From NCBI GenBank assembly GCA_026545225.1, contig CM048853.1:49525755-49589754 (forward strand): 64,000 nucleotides of DNA. The letters run 5' to 3'. Numbering within the stretch: position 1 is the stretch's first letter; each line of letters starts with the position of its first letter. Origin of the DNA: Cornus controversa. Lineage: Eukaryota; Streptophyta; Magnoliopsida; Cornales; Cornaceae. Of this stretch, positions 53,742 through 64,000 are shown piece after piece. The translations under genes and the position numbers were made by a program. Below the pieces are notes generated by a model that worked only from the letters and a program-made list of their open reading frames with translations, was not told the origin of the DNA and made no database searches.

Positions 53742-54502
53742 TGTATATATTGGATAATTATCACAATCATCATAAAAGATAATTATAGGATAATTATCAA
53801 AAGAAAATAAAGTTACAAATCTCTCCGCCATAAAGTCTATAAATAGAGGTAGAGAGTGAAGAGAGGAGGATGATACTCTGACAGAATACTGAAGTTCTGT
53901 CAAACTCTGCCTTCAATTAACACTTAAAGTTTTGAAGACATACATTTATCCAACTTTCAAAGTTTTGAAAAAGAACAACAACAAGCACATTCAAAGTCAT
54001 GTCGTTCTTCCTCCACAATTCAACAAATTCAAAGAATCATCAACAAGACTATTTGGGATCAAGCTTCTTCAACCCTCGATCATAAATTCTCACCGGCTTT
54101 CTTCAACAACAAACACTTGAAGAAGACTCTCAACAACCCGATTTAAAATCAAACTCTAGTAGCCCTTAAATCCGGATCACCAACAAGAAAACTCTCAGAG
54201 AAAGCTTAAACTTTACAAAATTCTTCATTCAAAATCCAAAACTCCAAAACATCTAAACCATGAAGGAGAAGAACAATAAGCATATCATTCATGTGTCGTT
54301 CTTCATCAAAGTTTCAATACAATTCAATATCAAGCTCCAGCAGCCATTGAATCCGGATCACCAATGAGATTGAATTAGAGGAATTTATTTTTTTTGTAAA
54401 AATTTACAGAGATTTGTAACACATATTTCTCGAAATTAATATATTTGATTTATTTGTCTACGTGTTTTGATTTTATTTCCATACTCGAAATTTGTGTGTA
54501 CA
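53742..54502 (+). repeat. Solo-LTR-like unit
   Basis: It starts TGTATATATTGG and ends TGTGTGTACA, with a TATAAATAG box at 53838-53846. A long leader-like R region holds two imperfect repeats around GTCGTTCTTC and AATCCGGATCACCAA. Its R end, GAAATTAATATATTTGATTTATTTG, is closely matched on the minus strand at 56971-57040. The stretch AACTCTGCCTTCAATTAACACTTAAAG is likewise matched near 57560-57600. This marks both as relatives of one LTR family. No target duplication was confirmed and the left end is uncertain. Confidence 0.45.
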
Positions 54503-55898
54503 ATATATATTATTGATTTTTATTTTGTTTGGATAACAAGGAGTGGAATAAAAAAACCATATTGATAAACTCTTTATAAATTTGGTAAAGATTATAGGGA
54601 AAAAAAGAAAGAAAATAAATGGGTTATTATGTAATTGGAGAGGACAAAATAGGAATTTATTAACTATAATAAATAATCGTGAAATGAATATTTTTTAACC
54701 TTTTTCAAATTTATTAAATTTTGAAGAACAATTAAATTACTATTTAACAGGTTAAAAAATCTCCATTTTATTTCAGTCATTAAAATAAAATAAGTAGATA
54801 AACACTTTCAACTTTTACTTCCATTCAACTTCATATTTGCTCGACCTTTTCTTTTTCTCCCTTCACACCTTTTATTTGTCCATTGACTCAATCCTATTTT
54901 CTCTTTTGGAGTTGGAGCACGCTAGTCTCAAAACCCTCCCTTTCTCTTTTGGAGTTGGAGCACGCTAATCTCAAAACCCCTCCCTTTCTCTTTGAGGGTA
55001 AGAAGATTATACAATTCGACTAAAGGCCCTTCGATTTGCTTTGTTTTGTCAATGTGAACTCGAAGTTGAAATCTCAACTTCTGTTATTTGAGCAACTTTG
55101 ATGATGCACTCTTCCATTTTTGCTCCCTTTTTATATCAAATGAAATTTATTAAATAATAATAATAAGGCTGTTAATATTCGCGCTCCACTCTCTTTTTTT
55201 GTTTAAAATGAAATTACAAAATAATCTTTAAATCCCAGAATACTTGGTTCTTACATTTTTAGTACCGTAACTATCATTCTCTATTAAAGTTAAGATTCTT
55301 CCATTCCAATTCGAATGTCTTCTCTCACTTTTTTTTTGGGGCAAGTATTGAAGAAAAAAATAAATTTCTCTTTAGTTTTAATGCCTTATTTAAGTTTAGA
55401 TTATAGGTTTTTTTCTTTATTTTCGTTTTAATGCATCATTTTAGATTAGATTATAATTTTTATTTCTTTATTTTTTTTCACAGCAAGAAAAGAGAAATAT
55501 TATAAATCAAACATCACCAACATTGGAAACCAAAATTTATTTGGGATAACATTGATAACCCCCCTAAAGTAAATTTTCATTAAAATGCCACTCTAAATTT
55601 ATATAATATATATACATATTGTAAATATATGTACACTATATTATATACTAGTTATCAGTAGTTAATTTAATCACATAATAATATAATTTTTAAAAGTTCT
55701 CTTTTGAAAAAAATAAGCTTGCATTGGCTTGTTTATTGAACTATATAACATACTTTCTATTGAAGTAAAACAAAGTTTTTCTTTTATTTTCAATTCAATT
55801 GAACATATCTACCAGAAAAAAAAATTAAATTTTTCTTGGTTGTTTTATTCATTGATATAAAATTTGCTTCTAACTCAAATTCTTTTTATTCTAATCAC
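54503..55898. other. AT-rich DNA, no gene seen
   Basis: A short tandem duplication of CTCTTTTGGAGTTGGAGCAC occurs at about 54901-54963. The rest is AT-rich with T-runs and no recognised gene or element. Confidence 0.4.
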
Positions 55899-56283
55899 TT
55901 TTTTTTTTAATCTCGGCAAGAAAAGAACAACAAGATCAAAAAGAGTCACAATCCAATTCCACAGCACCTATAAGATCTGGAGGAAAATGATCCATAAAAC
56001 ACACATTAGCTTTGATATGCAATGCATATTTAGCCAATGTATGAGATGGACCATTACTCTCGCGATGAGTATACTGAATTGTGAAATACTAATGAGACTT
56101 CAAACAAGAAATAATGTCCTCCATGTACACTTGCAAGTGTAAAAGACAAGAATGTTTTCCTTTCACCACATGAACTATAACTTGAGCATCAATTTCAAAC
56201 TACACTTTTGTGAACTTTCAGTCCAGAACCTTCAATAATGCTTGTCGCAACACAAGAGCCTCTTGTTCCAAATTAATCCCCTT
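55899..56283 (-). pseudogene. 5'-truncated LINE remnant: RNase H-like domain and poly(A) tail
   Basis: On the minus strand one frame reads LEQEALVLRQALLKVL, then FEIDAQVIVHVVKGKH, QYTHRESNGPSHTLAKYAL and MDHFPPDLIGAVELDCDSF, with three in-frame stops. This is the plant non-LTR retrotransposon RNase H domain (RVT_3 type), with EALALR, ExDxxxVV and REANxxAHxLAK blocks. A run of ten A follows on the minus strand (T-run at 55899-55908), consistent with a LINE 3' end. Only the last part of the element is left. Confidence 0.7.
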
Positions 56284-56289
56284 TCATTT

Positions 56290-56520
56290 GGCACAGAGGA
56301 AGCATATCATCACATCAACAATCACATAAGCATATATGAAAATAACAATCAAAAAAACATTTACGCACAAGCCAATATTTTATATATTTCACCCAACTCT
56401 AGGGCTACATCCATGAAGAGAGAAATCTCACTATATTGAGAAAAAAATAGACAACACGTGAAAAGCATGTCTACCACACACACTCTTTCACTCTCTCTTG
56501 GCATCTTCGAATAACAGGTT
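56290..56520 (-). repeat. LTR fragment of the TRIM-like family, inverted
   Basis: The reverse complement contains GATGCCAAGAGA, GTGAAAGAGTGTGTGTGG, CTCAATATAGTGA, TAGAGTTGGGTGAA and TGTGATGATATGCTT. These occur in the same order in the LTR at 63355-63843, including the insert absent from the 62553 LTR. It adjoins the LINE remnant. Confidence 0.75.
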
Positions 56521-56564
56521 TTTTTAGTCTTTATGTGCCAAAGACTTTTGTTTACTAAACATAC

Positions 56565-57925
56565 TATAGACACATAAATTTTGTGATGATCTAATCACCA
56601 TCCGATTGGTCAACAAGTTAAACACTATTGGTCAATTAAATTCTACGATTACGGGTCCCATCAATGGACACGTTTCAAAATCTTGAAGGTTCAGGCCCTT
56701 TAAAAAAATATATGATAATTCAAATTTAAATTTGATTATATTTTCATATAAAAATAGGCAAAATCTCTTTATTTATAGAAGTTGGCACAAATTAATAGGG
56801 AGTTACCAAATTAAACCCCCACACTTTCGCCTATAAATACAACGTCACCCTACACATTCAGGGACACACACGGACAGATAGAGAGATTAAGATAACACAA
56901 AAGATTTGTCGAACTTCAAGTGTTCGAGATCACTTGTATGGCGTGATTGAAGGCAAAGTTTTTTTTTTTTTAGTAACAAATAATAAATTTTATTAATTTC
57001 AAAAAAATGGATACAATTCTCTGTAGTCGATTATTTTACAATAAAGAATCTTCTTCTGATTTAATCTCCTTGATGTTTGGTGCAAGGGCTTCAAAAGCTT
57101 GTTCTTGAACCGATAATGATAAGCTTTCTTCAAATCTTCAAGATTGAGGAAGGCTTGACGCAATTTTCGATCGAGGGCCGATAGAGCTTGATCTCGAACG
57201 GTGGATTAAAGGCCTTCGAAGAAGAACGACACTTGTGTGACATACTTGATATTCTTTGTTTTCAGATTCTTCAATGGTTGAAATGTCTTAGAAGAAGAAC
57301 GACACTTGTGTCGCATGCTTGTTGTTCTCTGTCTTCAGATTCTTCGATGGTTGAAGGTCTTAGAAGAAGAACGACACTTGTGTGGCGTGCTTGTTGTTCT
57401 TTGTCTTCAGAATCTTCTAGGATTTAAGGTCTTTAAAGTAGAACGACACTTGTGTGACGTGTTTGATATTCTTCGTCTTCAGAACTTAGTTAGTTGAAGG
57501 TCTTAGAAGTAGAATGGCACTTGTGTAGCGTGCTTGATATTTTTCATCTTTAGAACTTCGAGTGTTGGTCGAGGCAGAGGTTCGGCAGAGCTTTTGTGTT
57601 CTCTTGATCGCTATGTCTCTGTGTGTCCCCAAATGTGTAAGGTGACCTTGTATTTATAGGCGAAAAAGTGGGGGTTTAATTTGGTAAGTCCCCATTAATT
57701 TGTGTCAACTTCCATAAATAAAGAGATTTTACCTCTTTTTATATGGAAGTATATTAAAATTTAAATTTGAATTATCACATATTTTTTTAAAGGGCCTGAA
57801 CCTTTAGGATTTTGACACATGTCTATTGACAGGATCCGTAATTGTATAATTTAATTGACCAAGAATGTTTGACTTATTGATCAATCGAACGGTGATTAAA
57901 CCATCACAAAATTTATGTGTCTACA
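56565..57925. mobile_element. Palindromic LTR-derived element with two U3-type ends
   Basis: About 340 bp at the left (T(A)TAGACACATAAATT onward) is repeated, inverted, at the right end (complement TGTAGACACATAAATT). An exact 5-bp duplication CATAC flanks it (56560-56564 and 57926-57930). Both arms carry TATAAATA facing inward (56832-56839 plus strand, 57651-57658 minus strand). The minus-strand unit runs from the right end through a leader-like region with 72-bp repeats to a stretch like the R end of the unit at 53742-54502. It then meets an A12 run (T-run at 56959-56970). This looks like U3, R, poly(A) facing an inverted partial U3-R. A foldback Mutator element is the alternative; adjacent 9-bp flanks match only 7 of 9. 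Confidence 0.6.
57190..57560. repeat. Minisatellite of five roughly 72-bp units
   Basis: GACACTTGTGT-type cores start at 57228, 57301, 57373, 57445 and 57516 (the last reads GGCACTTGTGT), giving periods of 73, 72, 72 and 71. Each unit holds a TTAGAAGAAGAACGACACTT-like core followed by a GTCTTCAGA-like motif. The frames across it are artefacts of the repeat. It lies in the R-like part of the palindromic element. Confidence 0.9.
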
Positions 57926-57930
57926 CATAC

Positions 57931-58517
57931 CATAATCATCACTGACCTTTATCACTAGATTAGTTATGATAAATAGGCCTAGCATTTCAACCGAAGTGTT
58001 AGGCCGACATGGAATGCTATCAAATGGGACTCACATGGGTTCTACCTGACACATCCCGTAGTTAGGATACTATCACCCCTCATTTTTTATTAAAATATTG
58101 GGCCTAACAATCATTTTTCTTATCACTAAATCAATTGAACTTTTACCCTCATTTATATTTCATTTAATTTGGTCCAGACTGAATTGCAAGATAATGGTGT
58201 AACATGTCTCTGTCAGATTATTAGAGTCCATGGATTCACATTATCTTTTTCATTTTGTTAATTATTCATAACATTTTTTACATGTCTAGAAATTGAAATG
58301 CATTATTCACTTCACATACGACCACATTTTTAATAGAAAAATATCTATTTTTTGGATAGAGTTAATATTTAAGAAAGAAATCATTATCACATTAGTTAAC
58401 TATTTGACGTGTCATCTAATAAAAACGTGGAGTCCTCTAATAGTACCATAAACTTAGGGTTGCCAAATTCTGTTCAAATTCATGAATACCGTTGAGTGAT
58501 TTAAATAAATGGATCAG
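57931..58517. other. AT-rich spacer between two mobile elements
   Basis: Plain AT-rich sequence with no gene, repeat or element recognised. Confidence 0.4.
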
Positions 58518-58520
58518 TTA

Positions 58521-59192
58521 GAGACTGTTTGGAAAAGCTGTCGAATTTTATTCTTTGATTTTGAAAAATGGAATCTGAAAATCAGCTGTACTGCCATTTC
58601 TGTCAAAAGTAGAATTCGTTTGGTAATGTCATCAGATGTCAAAATTTTAAAAGCTGAAATTTGAAAATATGTTTGGTAACCTAAAATTAAAATTTTTTAA
58701 AAAATTAGTAGTATCTTTGATTCTAAATTGTGTTTGAGTAATATATTTCCAACTCATTTTAAACAACATAAATGAACTATACATATTATAACCTTGTTTT
58801 AATATTGCAAACAACGCATTTAAGCATGTACATATTTGTCCTCACATTTTTACCTTACAAAATCACATAACATAGGATAATGTTAAATATTGCATCTTTT
58901 AATCTTATACAAAACATGTGTTCTAGTAAGTATCCAAATTAAAATATTACATTGATTATTCTAGCAAATTTTCTTTTAACTCATTCTTTCCGACAAACAA
59001 ATAGACCCCAAAGCCCTAAAATTTGCACCAAGCAGACCCAAAGTTAAATTGAATTCACATGGTATCAAATTGAAGCATCGCCATTTGTCACCATAAGAGA
59101 CCCTAAAGCTAAATTGAATTCATATGGCATCAAACTGAAGCATTGTGATTTGTCACCATAATAGATATAACCAATCTATACATACTAATCAT

Positions 59193-59243
<51 letters not shown>

Positions 59244-59898
59244 TCAGTACACTCACCATTCATCAAAAAGTTTTGAATACAAACCCATGAACCACCCTTC
59301 CCAAATTAAACATTCCAATCACAAGTTTTGTGGCATGGGATGAGTGATCAACGCTTGAGATGGCTTGTGATCAAGTGCGGTAGAAATTGAGGAGTTAGAC
59401 AAGTTTTGAACAAAAACTGAGACAGTGAAGAAGCTGGCGGGGGTGGTTCCGGTGTCGGTGGTGGTGATAATCGGCGGCTTCGCCTACCATAACAGTTGCC
59501 CTCTTTCATCTAACTTGCAGTGGTGATCCTTGGCACCCAATTTCTTCACCGTCAAAGCCCATTTAATGGTGACATGGGTCTATCTATAAACTATAGTATA
59601 TACACACACTTTTGGGGTTAGAGTGAGAGAGAGAGAGAAATGACTCTTGTTATTTACGACACAAGTGTTTTCGTAAATTTTAAGTGGCACTGTGCTACAC
59701 TGCCCATAATGAGAGTCCGATTTTGAAAGCTACAAAATTTAGCTTTCAAAATATACCTGATTAGTTTCAAAAATTTGGAATAAGATTTTAAAATTTTAAA
59801 AATGAAAACCAATTATCAAACGCATTTTCAAGTGTAACTTTCAAAATTTTGAAATTGGCAATCGAAATCTGAAATTGGAATGGTTTCCAAACAACCTT
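58521..59898. mobile_element. Candidate PIF/Harbinger-like non-autonomous element
   Basis: The left end GAGACTGTTTGGAAA and the complement of the right end (AAGGTTGTTTGGAAACC) are related inverted termini. TTA lies directly outside both ends (58518-58520 and 59899-59901), as in PIF/Harbinger insertions. AAATTTTGAAATT-like subterminal motifs recur on both sides. The interior has a diverged 62-bp tandem pair (about 59034-59095 and 59097-59160), a TA microsatellite (59198-59240) and no transposase. A 3-bp duplication can match by chance, so support is moderate. Confidence 0.45.
59198..59240. repeat. TA microsatellite
   Basis: An alternating AT tract of about 21 units inside the PIF-like element. 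Confidence 0.9.
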
Positions 59899-59901
59899 TT
59901 A

Positions 59902-62552
59902 ATAAACAAGAGTGTAATTAGGAGGTTTTTAGCATTAAACAATTCACCACTTTCTCTCTCTTCAAAATTCTCTCTTTGTATAAACAATTCACCTCTAGCT
60001 CTCTCTCTAACTCTCTATATATAAACAGAGACTATTCCTTATATAATTAGGAAAAAACAAATGGATGGGCATGATCCACTTGACTCATGTATAGGTATAT
60101 ATATTTGTATATGAGCATGCTTTATTACAATATTTATATGTATTGTAATAGCTTAACTCCCAGAACTTTTGAGCATATCATTTGATTGGATATATACAAT
60201 GATGCCAGTAAGGACCAAATACTAATTCTCAGACTTTGTTTATTCGATCTATCTATTTAATTTGATCTCGATCCTAAATGTAAATCACCAATTCTAATTT
60301 AAAAATAGTGAAATTGTTAAAGATTGTTCTGTTTCGTATGTTTTTAGTTTTTACCTCTGGAATCTACATATATCTTCGCAATACATCTTATTAAATGTTT
60401 TTACCCAATTAAGCACAATATATTCCATGTTAACACAAAAACAATACCATGACTTCTTTGTATTTGCATATTATTTTTCAACATGCACTAGTGGTTAACA
60501 GATTCCAAAAGCGCAAAACAAAAAATACAATTCACGTGTAAAGATATATGTATTGTTATAATGAAAATGGTTTAAAAAAAAGTGTTTTTATAACTTTAAT
60601 TTAATATAATATTTAAAGTGTAGACGATAAATGTTAGAATAATTGAAATTTTTAGATTTTTTAAAATCGGGTCAAAATTTTCTAGTATCAAATTTGGGTT
60701 ATCAAGTCGGATATTATGAATGAGTCTGTTCTAACAACCAAAAAATAGAAAATAGTACACGGGTTGGCGGTGGGTTAACCAGCTCATTTAATGTCCGACC
60801 CATTTATTACCTACTATAACAAGTTAATAATGGGTTATTGGCTTGTTTATGACCCGCTCAAAACCCACCCAAATCTACCCATTTGCCACCCCTATGTAAA
60901 CCTTACTATGGGTAATATAACCCTAATTTTGTATGAGTATTATTATGGAATGTTGGTCATTGTTCCTTTTACTCTTTATCATAGTAAATTCTTAACGACT
61001 CTATGAACGTAACACTAGTTTGGATAGATATCACGTAAATCCAGTGTTGATGTTTGTATTTTTTTTCCTAGTCTCATAGATCTTGGATTATGATTGTTTT
61101 TCCCAACATCATGTTACAAGGAGGGTGAGAATGTGGCTCAATTGACATGAACCCTTTGATATGCTTGCATAAATATGCTCCACATATTCTCACTCATAGT
61201 ACTCCCAAAAAAAAAATGTAAAAGAAAAAGTCCATTGGTGTTAGTTGCATGTGCATAACACATATCTCTTGGATTAGTAGTACTATTATTAAAGTATTTG
61301 TTACTTTTCTTTCTAAAATATGTAGAGGAACCTATACCCGACACATATGGGCATAAGTGTTGGGCATCACAGGAGTATTCATAAGGGAGCAATTTGTAAA
61401 ATCTATACCCAACACGCGAACATGAGTCTCGAGTGTTAGTGCTAAACAAAAAGTGTCAAGCAAATGTATACGCGAACATAAGTGTCGAGTGTTAATACTA
61501 AGCATGAGTGATGAGCGAAGGTATAAAGCACAGAGACTATGTTATAGGAACTAAGTCTAAAATGTCCCGATGGCAGATGGGTCAGTCTAAATAAGATTAC
61601 TTATGAGACACTAGGCTTCCCGAGTACTAAATAGGAATCTTGATGAAGGAGTTGTGTTACGAAAAGTGCATGTATATTATCCTCCTATCCAACTACCCTA
61701 TCAGAGATGGGAGCTTGAGGTACGGTAATATATTGCACGAGGCTTCTAGTACAGCTAGAGTCATAATCAATATTCACTATACTCAACTGATATAGGACGA
61801 TGCCTCTGAGGTATGGAAATCTGTTTATTTATAATCCTCACTAGACAGTCATATAGACTGTTCACAGAGGTTAAGTAATGCAGTGAACCCATGTATTCGC
61901 CTAAGAGGTGTTAATTTTGGCAGGAAACTACGTTGCAAAACGTGTTAGTGCTACATGGTGAAATAGTAAAATGTGTCGTGACATTACACTCTCCCTCTTG
62001 ATAGCACTCTCGTGATCTAATATATAGATTGGGGAGTTATAGTGATAGTGCACATCAGCCTGTAACTCAGACATTCGTGGTGTGACAAATAGTCGCGGCA
62101 TGTCATGATCCCAAACGAAAAAAGGGGTGTGTCATGACATGGAAACTTGAAAGAATGGCCCGTTAGGTGGGTCACATAACCAAGATATTGGTATGGGACC
62201 TTAGTGGAGAGGGTGACCATATATTAGCCAAAAATGACTAAAGTACATGGGCACGAGTATGGAATAAGTTGTATCACGGCACGTGTCAAAATGTGTCAGG
62301 ACTCCTATGAATAAGGGTACTGAGTGACATGGGACACGATGTTCTAGAAATCCTATTCTCATTTATGCACTTCTGGCATTTCTGCCCAAATTCTTTCTCC
62401 TACCATCCCATCTTCTCTTTCTTCTTCCAGCATCTTCTCTGACCATTCATAATCCATTCAAACTTTCTAAAACACTAATTCATACAACTAATCCATCCTC
62501 TACCAAATACAAAAGGTACACTTGGTTTATCCTCTTCAAGGGGACAAGATGA
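59902..62552. other. Repeat-rich intergenic DNA, no gene seen
   Basis: At about 60760-60894 the sequence ends CCCATTTGCCACCCCTA, the complement of a hAT-type TAGGGGTGGCAAATGGG terminus. This suggests a hAT fragment whose other end was not found. Around 61400-61520 a GCGAACATnAGTnTCGAGTGTTA motif repeats. Nothing looks like an intact gene. Confidence 0.4.
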
Positions 62553-62950
62553 TGTTAGGAATTTTGGCTCATATTCCTATTATAATTGGGTTTCTATTTT
62601 AGAGTTATAATTTATTTGATAATTTCTTGTTAGGCACGTCTTGTGTTTCAAGTAAATTGTAATCATTGTACAACAAATAATGGGTTTGGAGTCTCTATAA
62701 ATAGAGGTAGGGTTAAAAGAAAAAGAGAGAGATAGAGGGGGGGGATGTAAGAGGTTGGTGAGTGTTATGATGAGAAGAGATGGTATATATCTCTCTATCT
62801 ATTGGCGTAGCCCTAAAATTTGGTGAACCATGTAAAATATTGTGTTGTGCATGGATATGTTTGATTGTTATCTCTATATATGCTTGTATAATTGTGAGGT
62901 GTGATGATATGCTTCTGATGTGTCTAACAAATGGAGATTAATTTCCAACA
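62553..62950 (+). repeat. 5' LTR of the TRIM-like element
   Basis: It has TATAAATA at 62696-62703 and a GA-rich stretch with a run of eight G near 62738. Relative to the 3' LTR it lacks an internal segment of about 90 bp. Confidence 0.8.
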
Positions 62951-62970
62951 ACTAGTATCAGAGCTTGTTG
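62951..62970 (+). promoter_or_regulatory. Primer binding site of the TRIM-like element
   Basis: ACTAGTATCAGAGCTTG lies at the LTR edge and nearly matches TGGTATCAGAGC, the usual complement of initiator methionine tRNA. Confidence 0.7.
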
Positions 62971-63354
62971 TTAGTCCTGAAAATCAGAGTCAGAGAGTGG
63001 CGGTGTGTTAGAGCATAAGGTTAATCGTGAAGTTATATGGAGATATAATAAAAGTTGATGTGGACACGAGGATGATGATAGTGTGAAGGCCATAAGGAAC
63101 AAGTCTTACAACATACCGGATGATGCTCGTTTTTAAGATGGAACAAGATGATGATATAAAGAAGGGAGGTTTGCTATTTTCTGTCCAAAAAAACAATAGG
63201 GGTAGAGATGATGATTGATTGGTGGGTTGCCATGCATGAGCAATTGAACACCAATGGGGATTATGTGATGCAGTTCGGTTTGAGGTAAAGGAATCTTCAG
63301 TCGAGGTGGAGCTATGGAGGAGTGTGTTGATGGAATTTGAGCCAAGGTGGAGAT

Positions 63355-63843
63355 TGTTAAGAATTGTGGCTCATATTTCTATTATAATTGAGTTTTTATT
63401 TTAGAGTTGTAATTTATTTAGTAATTTTTTGTTAGACACGTATTGAGTTTCAAGTAAATTGTAATCCTTGTACAACAAAGAATGAGTTTGGAGACTCTAT
63501 AAATAAAAGTAGGATTAAAAGAAAAAAAGAGAGAATGGAAAGATGTAAGGGGTTGGTGAGTGTTGTGAGGAGAAGAGAGCGTATATGTAATTTCAGGAGA
63601 AAGATGCCAAGAGATAGTGAAAGAGTGTGTGTGGTAGACATGTTTTATGCGTGTTGTATATTCTCTTCTCAATATAGTGAAATATCTCTCTCTGTGGACG
63701 TAACTCTAGAGTTGGGTGAACCATGTAAAATATTGTATTGTGCGTATATGTGTTTGATTATTATCTTCATATATGCTTGAATGATTGTGATATGTGATGA
63801 TATGCTTTTACTGTATCGAACAAAAGGAGATTAATTTTTAACA
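63355..63843 (+). repeat. 3' LTR of the TRIM-like element
   Basis: TATAAATA lies at 63498-63505. It contains roughly 90 bp (about 63590-63690, with GAAAGAGTGTGTGTGG) missing from the 5' LTR but present in the fragment at 56290-56520. The longer form is therefore probably ancestral. Confidence 0.8.
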
Positions 63844-64000
63844 AACGATTGCTTATAAATAATATACTTTACACATAATTAGGTGGATTTGGTTCATTAA
63901 TAATGTCACTAAACAATAACATGATCAGACGAGAACCCAATACACTAATAACTAGCAAAAGCATGATTGTCCTGTAAGTTAGGTTTAATTTGGACCAACA

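Larger units (their letters stand above)
62553..63843 (+). mobile_element. Small non-coding LTR retrotransposon (TRIM-like)
   Basis: Two direct LTRs (62553-62950, 398 bp; 63355-63843, 489 bp) enclose only 404 bp. The internal region begins ACTAGTATCAGAGC, a near match to the methionine-tRNA primer site, and ends AAGGTGGAGAT, a polypurine-like tract. It has no gag or pol. LTRs begin TGTTAGGA / TGTTAAGA and end in ACA. The 5-bp flanks (GATGA, AACGA) do not match, so the element is old or rearranged. It fits a terminal-repeat retrotransposon in miniature or a similar non-autonomous derivative. Confidence 0.8.

Noticed and set aside
57188..57497. Overlapping frames of 63-79 codons with repeating residues
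   Set aside because: They simply translate the 72-bp minisatellite; a 72-bp period keeps any frame open.
56565..57925. Simple foldback Mutator element as the main call
   Set aside because: It is still possible, but the exact 5-bp duplication, TG-type U3 start, internal poly(A) and relation to an LTR-like unit fit an LTR origin better.

Overview
The window is nuclear DNA from a flowering plant, most likely a eudicot. It is strongly AT-rich and gene-poor, its genes are split by GT-AG introns, and it carries several plant transposon families. The species cannot be named from the sequence. Four protein-coding genes can be rebuilt exon by exon with an unbroken reading frame: a KOBITO1-type GT92 glycosyltransferase (4861-12678, +, 11 exons, 522 aa), an IQ67-domain (IQD) calmodulin-binding protein (15853-18050, +, 5 exons, 476 aa), an FBW2-like F-box/LRR protein (21116-23383, -, 2 exons, 296 aa), and a CKX6-type cytokinin dehydrogenase (40195-42391, +, 5 exons, 530 aa). 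They are independent genes, not a cluster. Their themes are cell wall and plasmodesmata, calmodulin and microtubules, ubiquitin-mediated turnover, and cytokinin breakdown.

The left edge (1-4.4 kb) holds two decayed RTE-type LINE fragments. One is split by a MITE-like insert and followed by a Mutator-like inverted-repeat element. From 4.7 to 23.4 kb lie three of the genes. From 24 to 39 kb there is no intact gene. That stretch holds tandem duplications, tRNA-derived SINE-like pieces, two non-autonomous hAT elements with 8-bp target duplications in opposite orientation, a perfect 58-bp inverted repeat in a TA microsatellite, and a Mutator-like inverted-repeat structure with doubled arms. The cytokinin dehydrogenase gene follows at 40-42.4 kb, with a possible gene relic just upstream.

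A Ty1/copia element with both LTRs, a perfect 5-bp target duplication and a ruined coding region lies at 45446-49555. From 53.7 kb to the right edge the DNA is almost all transposon-derived: an LTR-like unit, a 5'-truncated LINE, an inverted LTR-derived palindrome with an internal poly(A) tract and a 72-bp minisatellite, a PIF/Harbinger-like element, and a small non-coding LTR element resembling a TRIM.

No new multi-gene biochemical system is evident. The most unusual structure is the 56565-57925 element, which has two U3-type LTR ends in inverted orientation and an exact 5-bp target duplication. All identifications come from reading the sequence and remembered family features; no database search was run.
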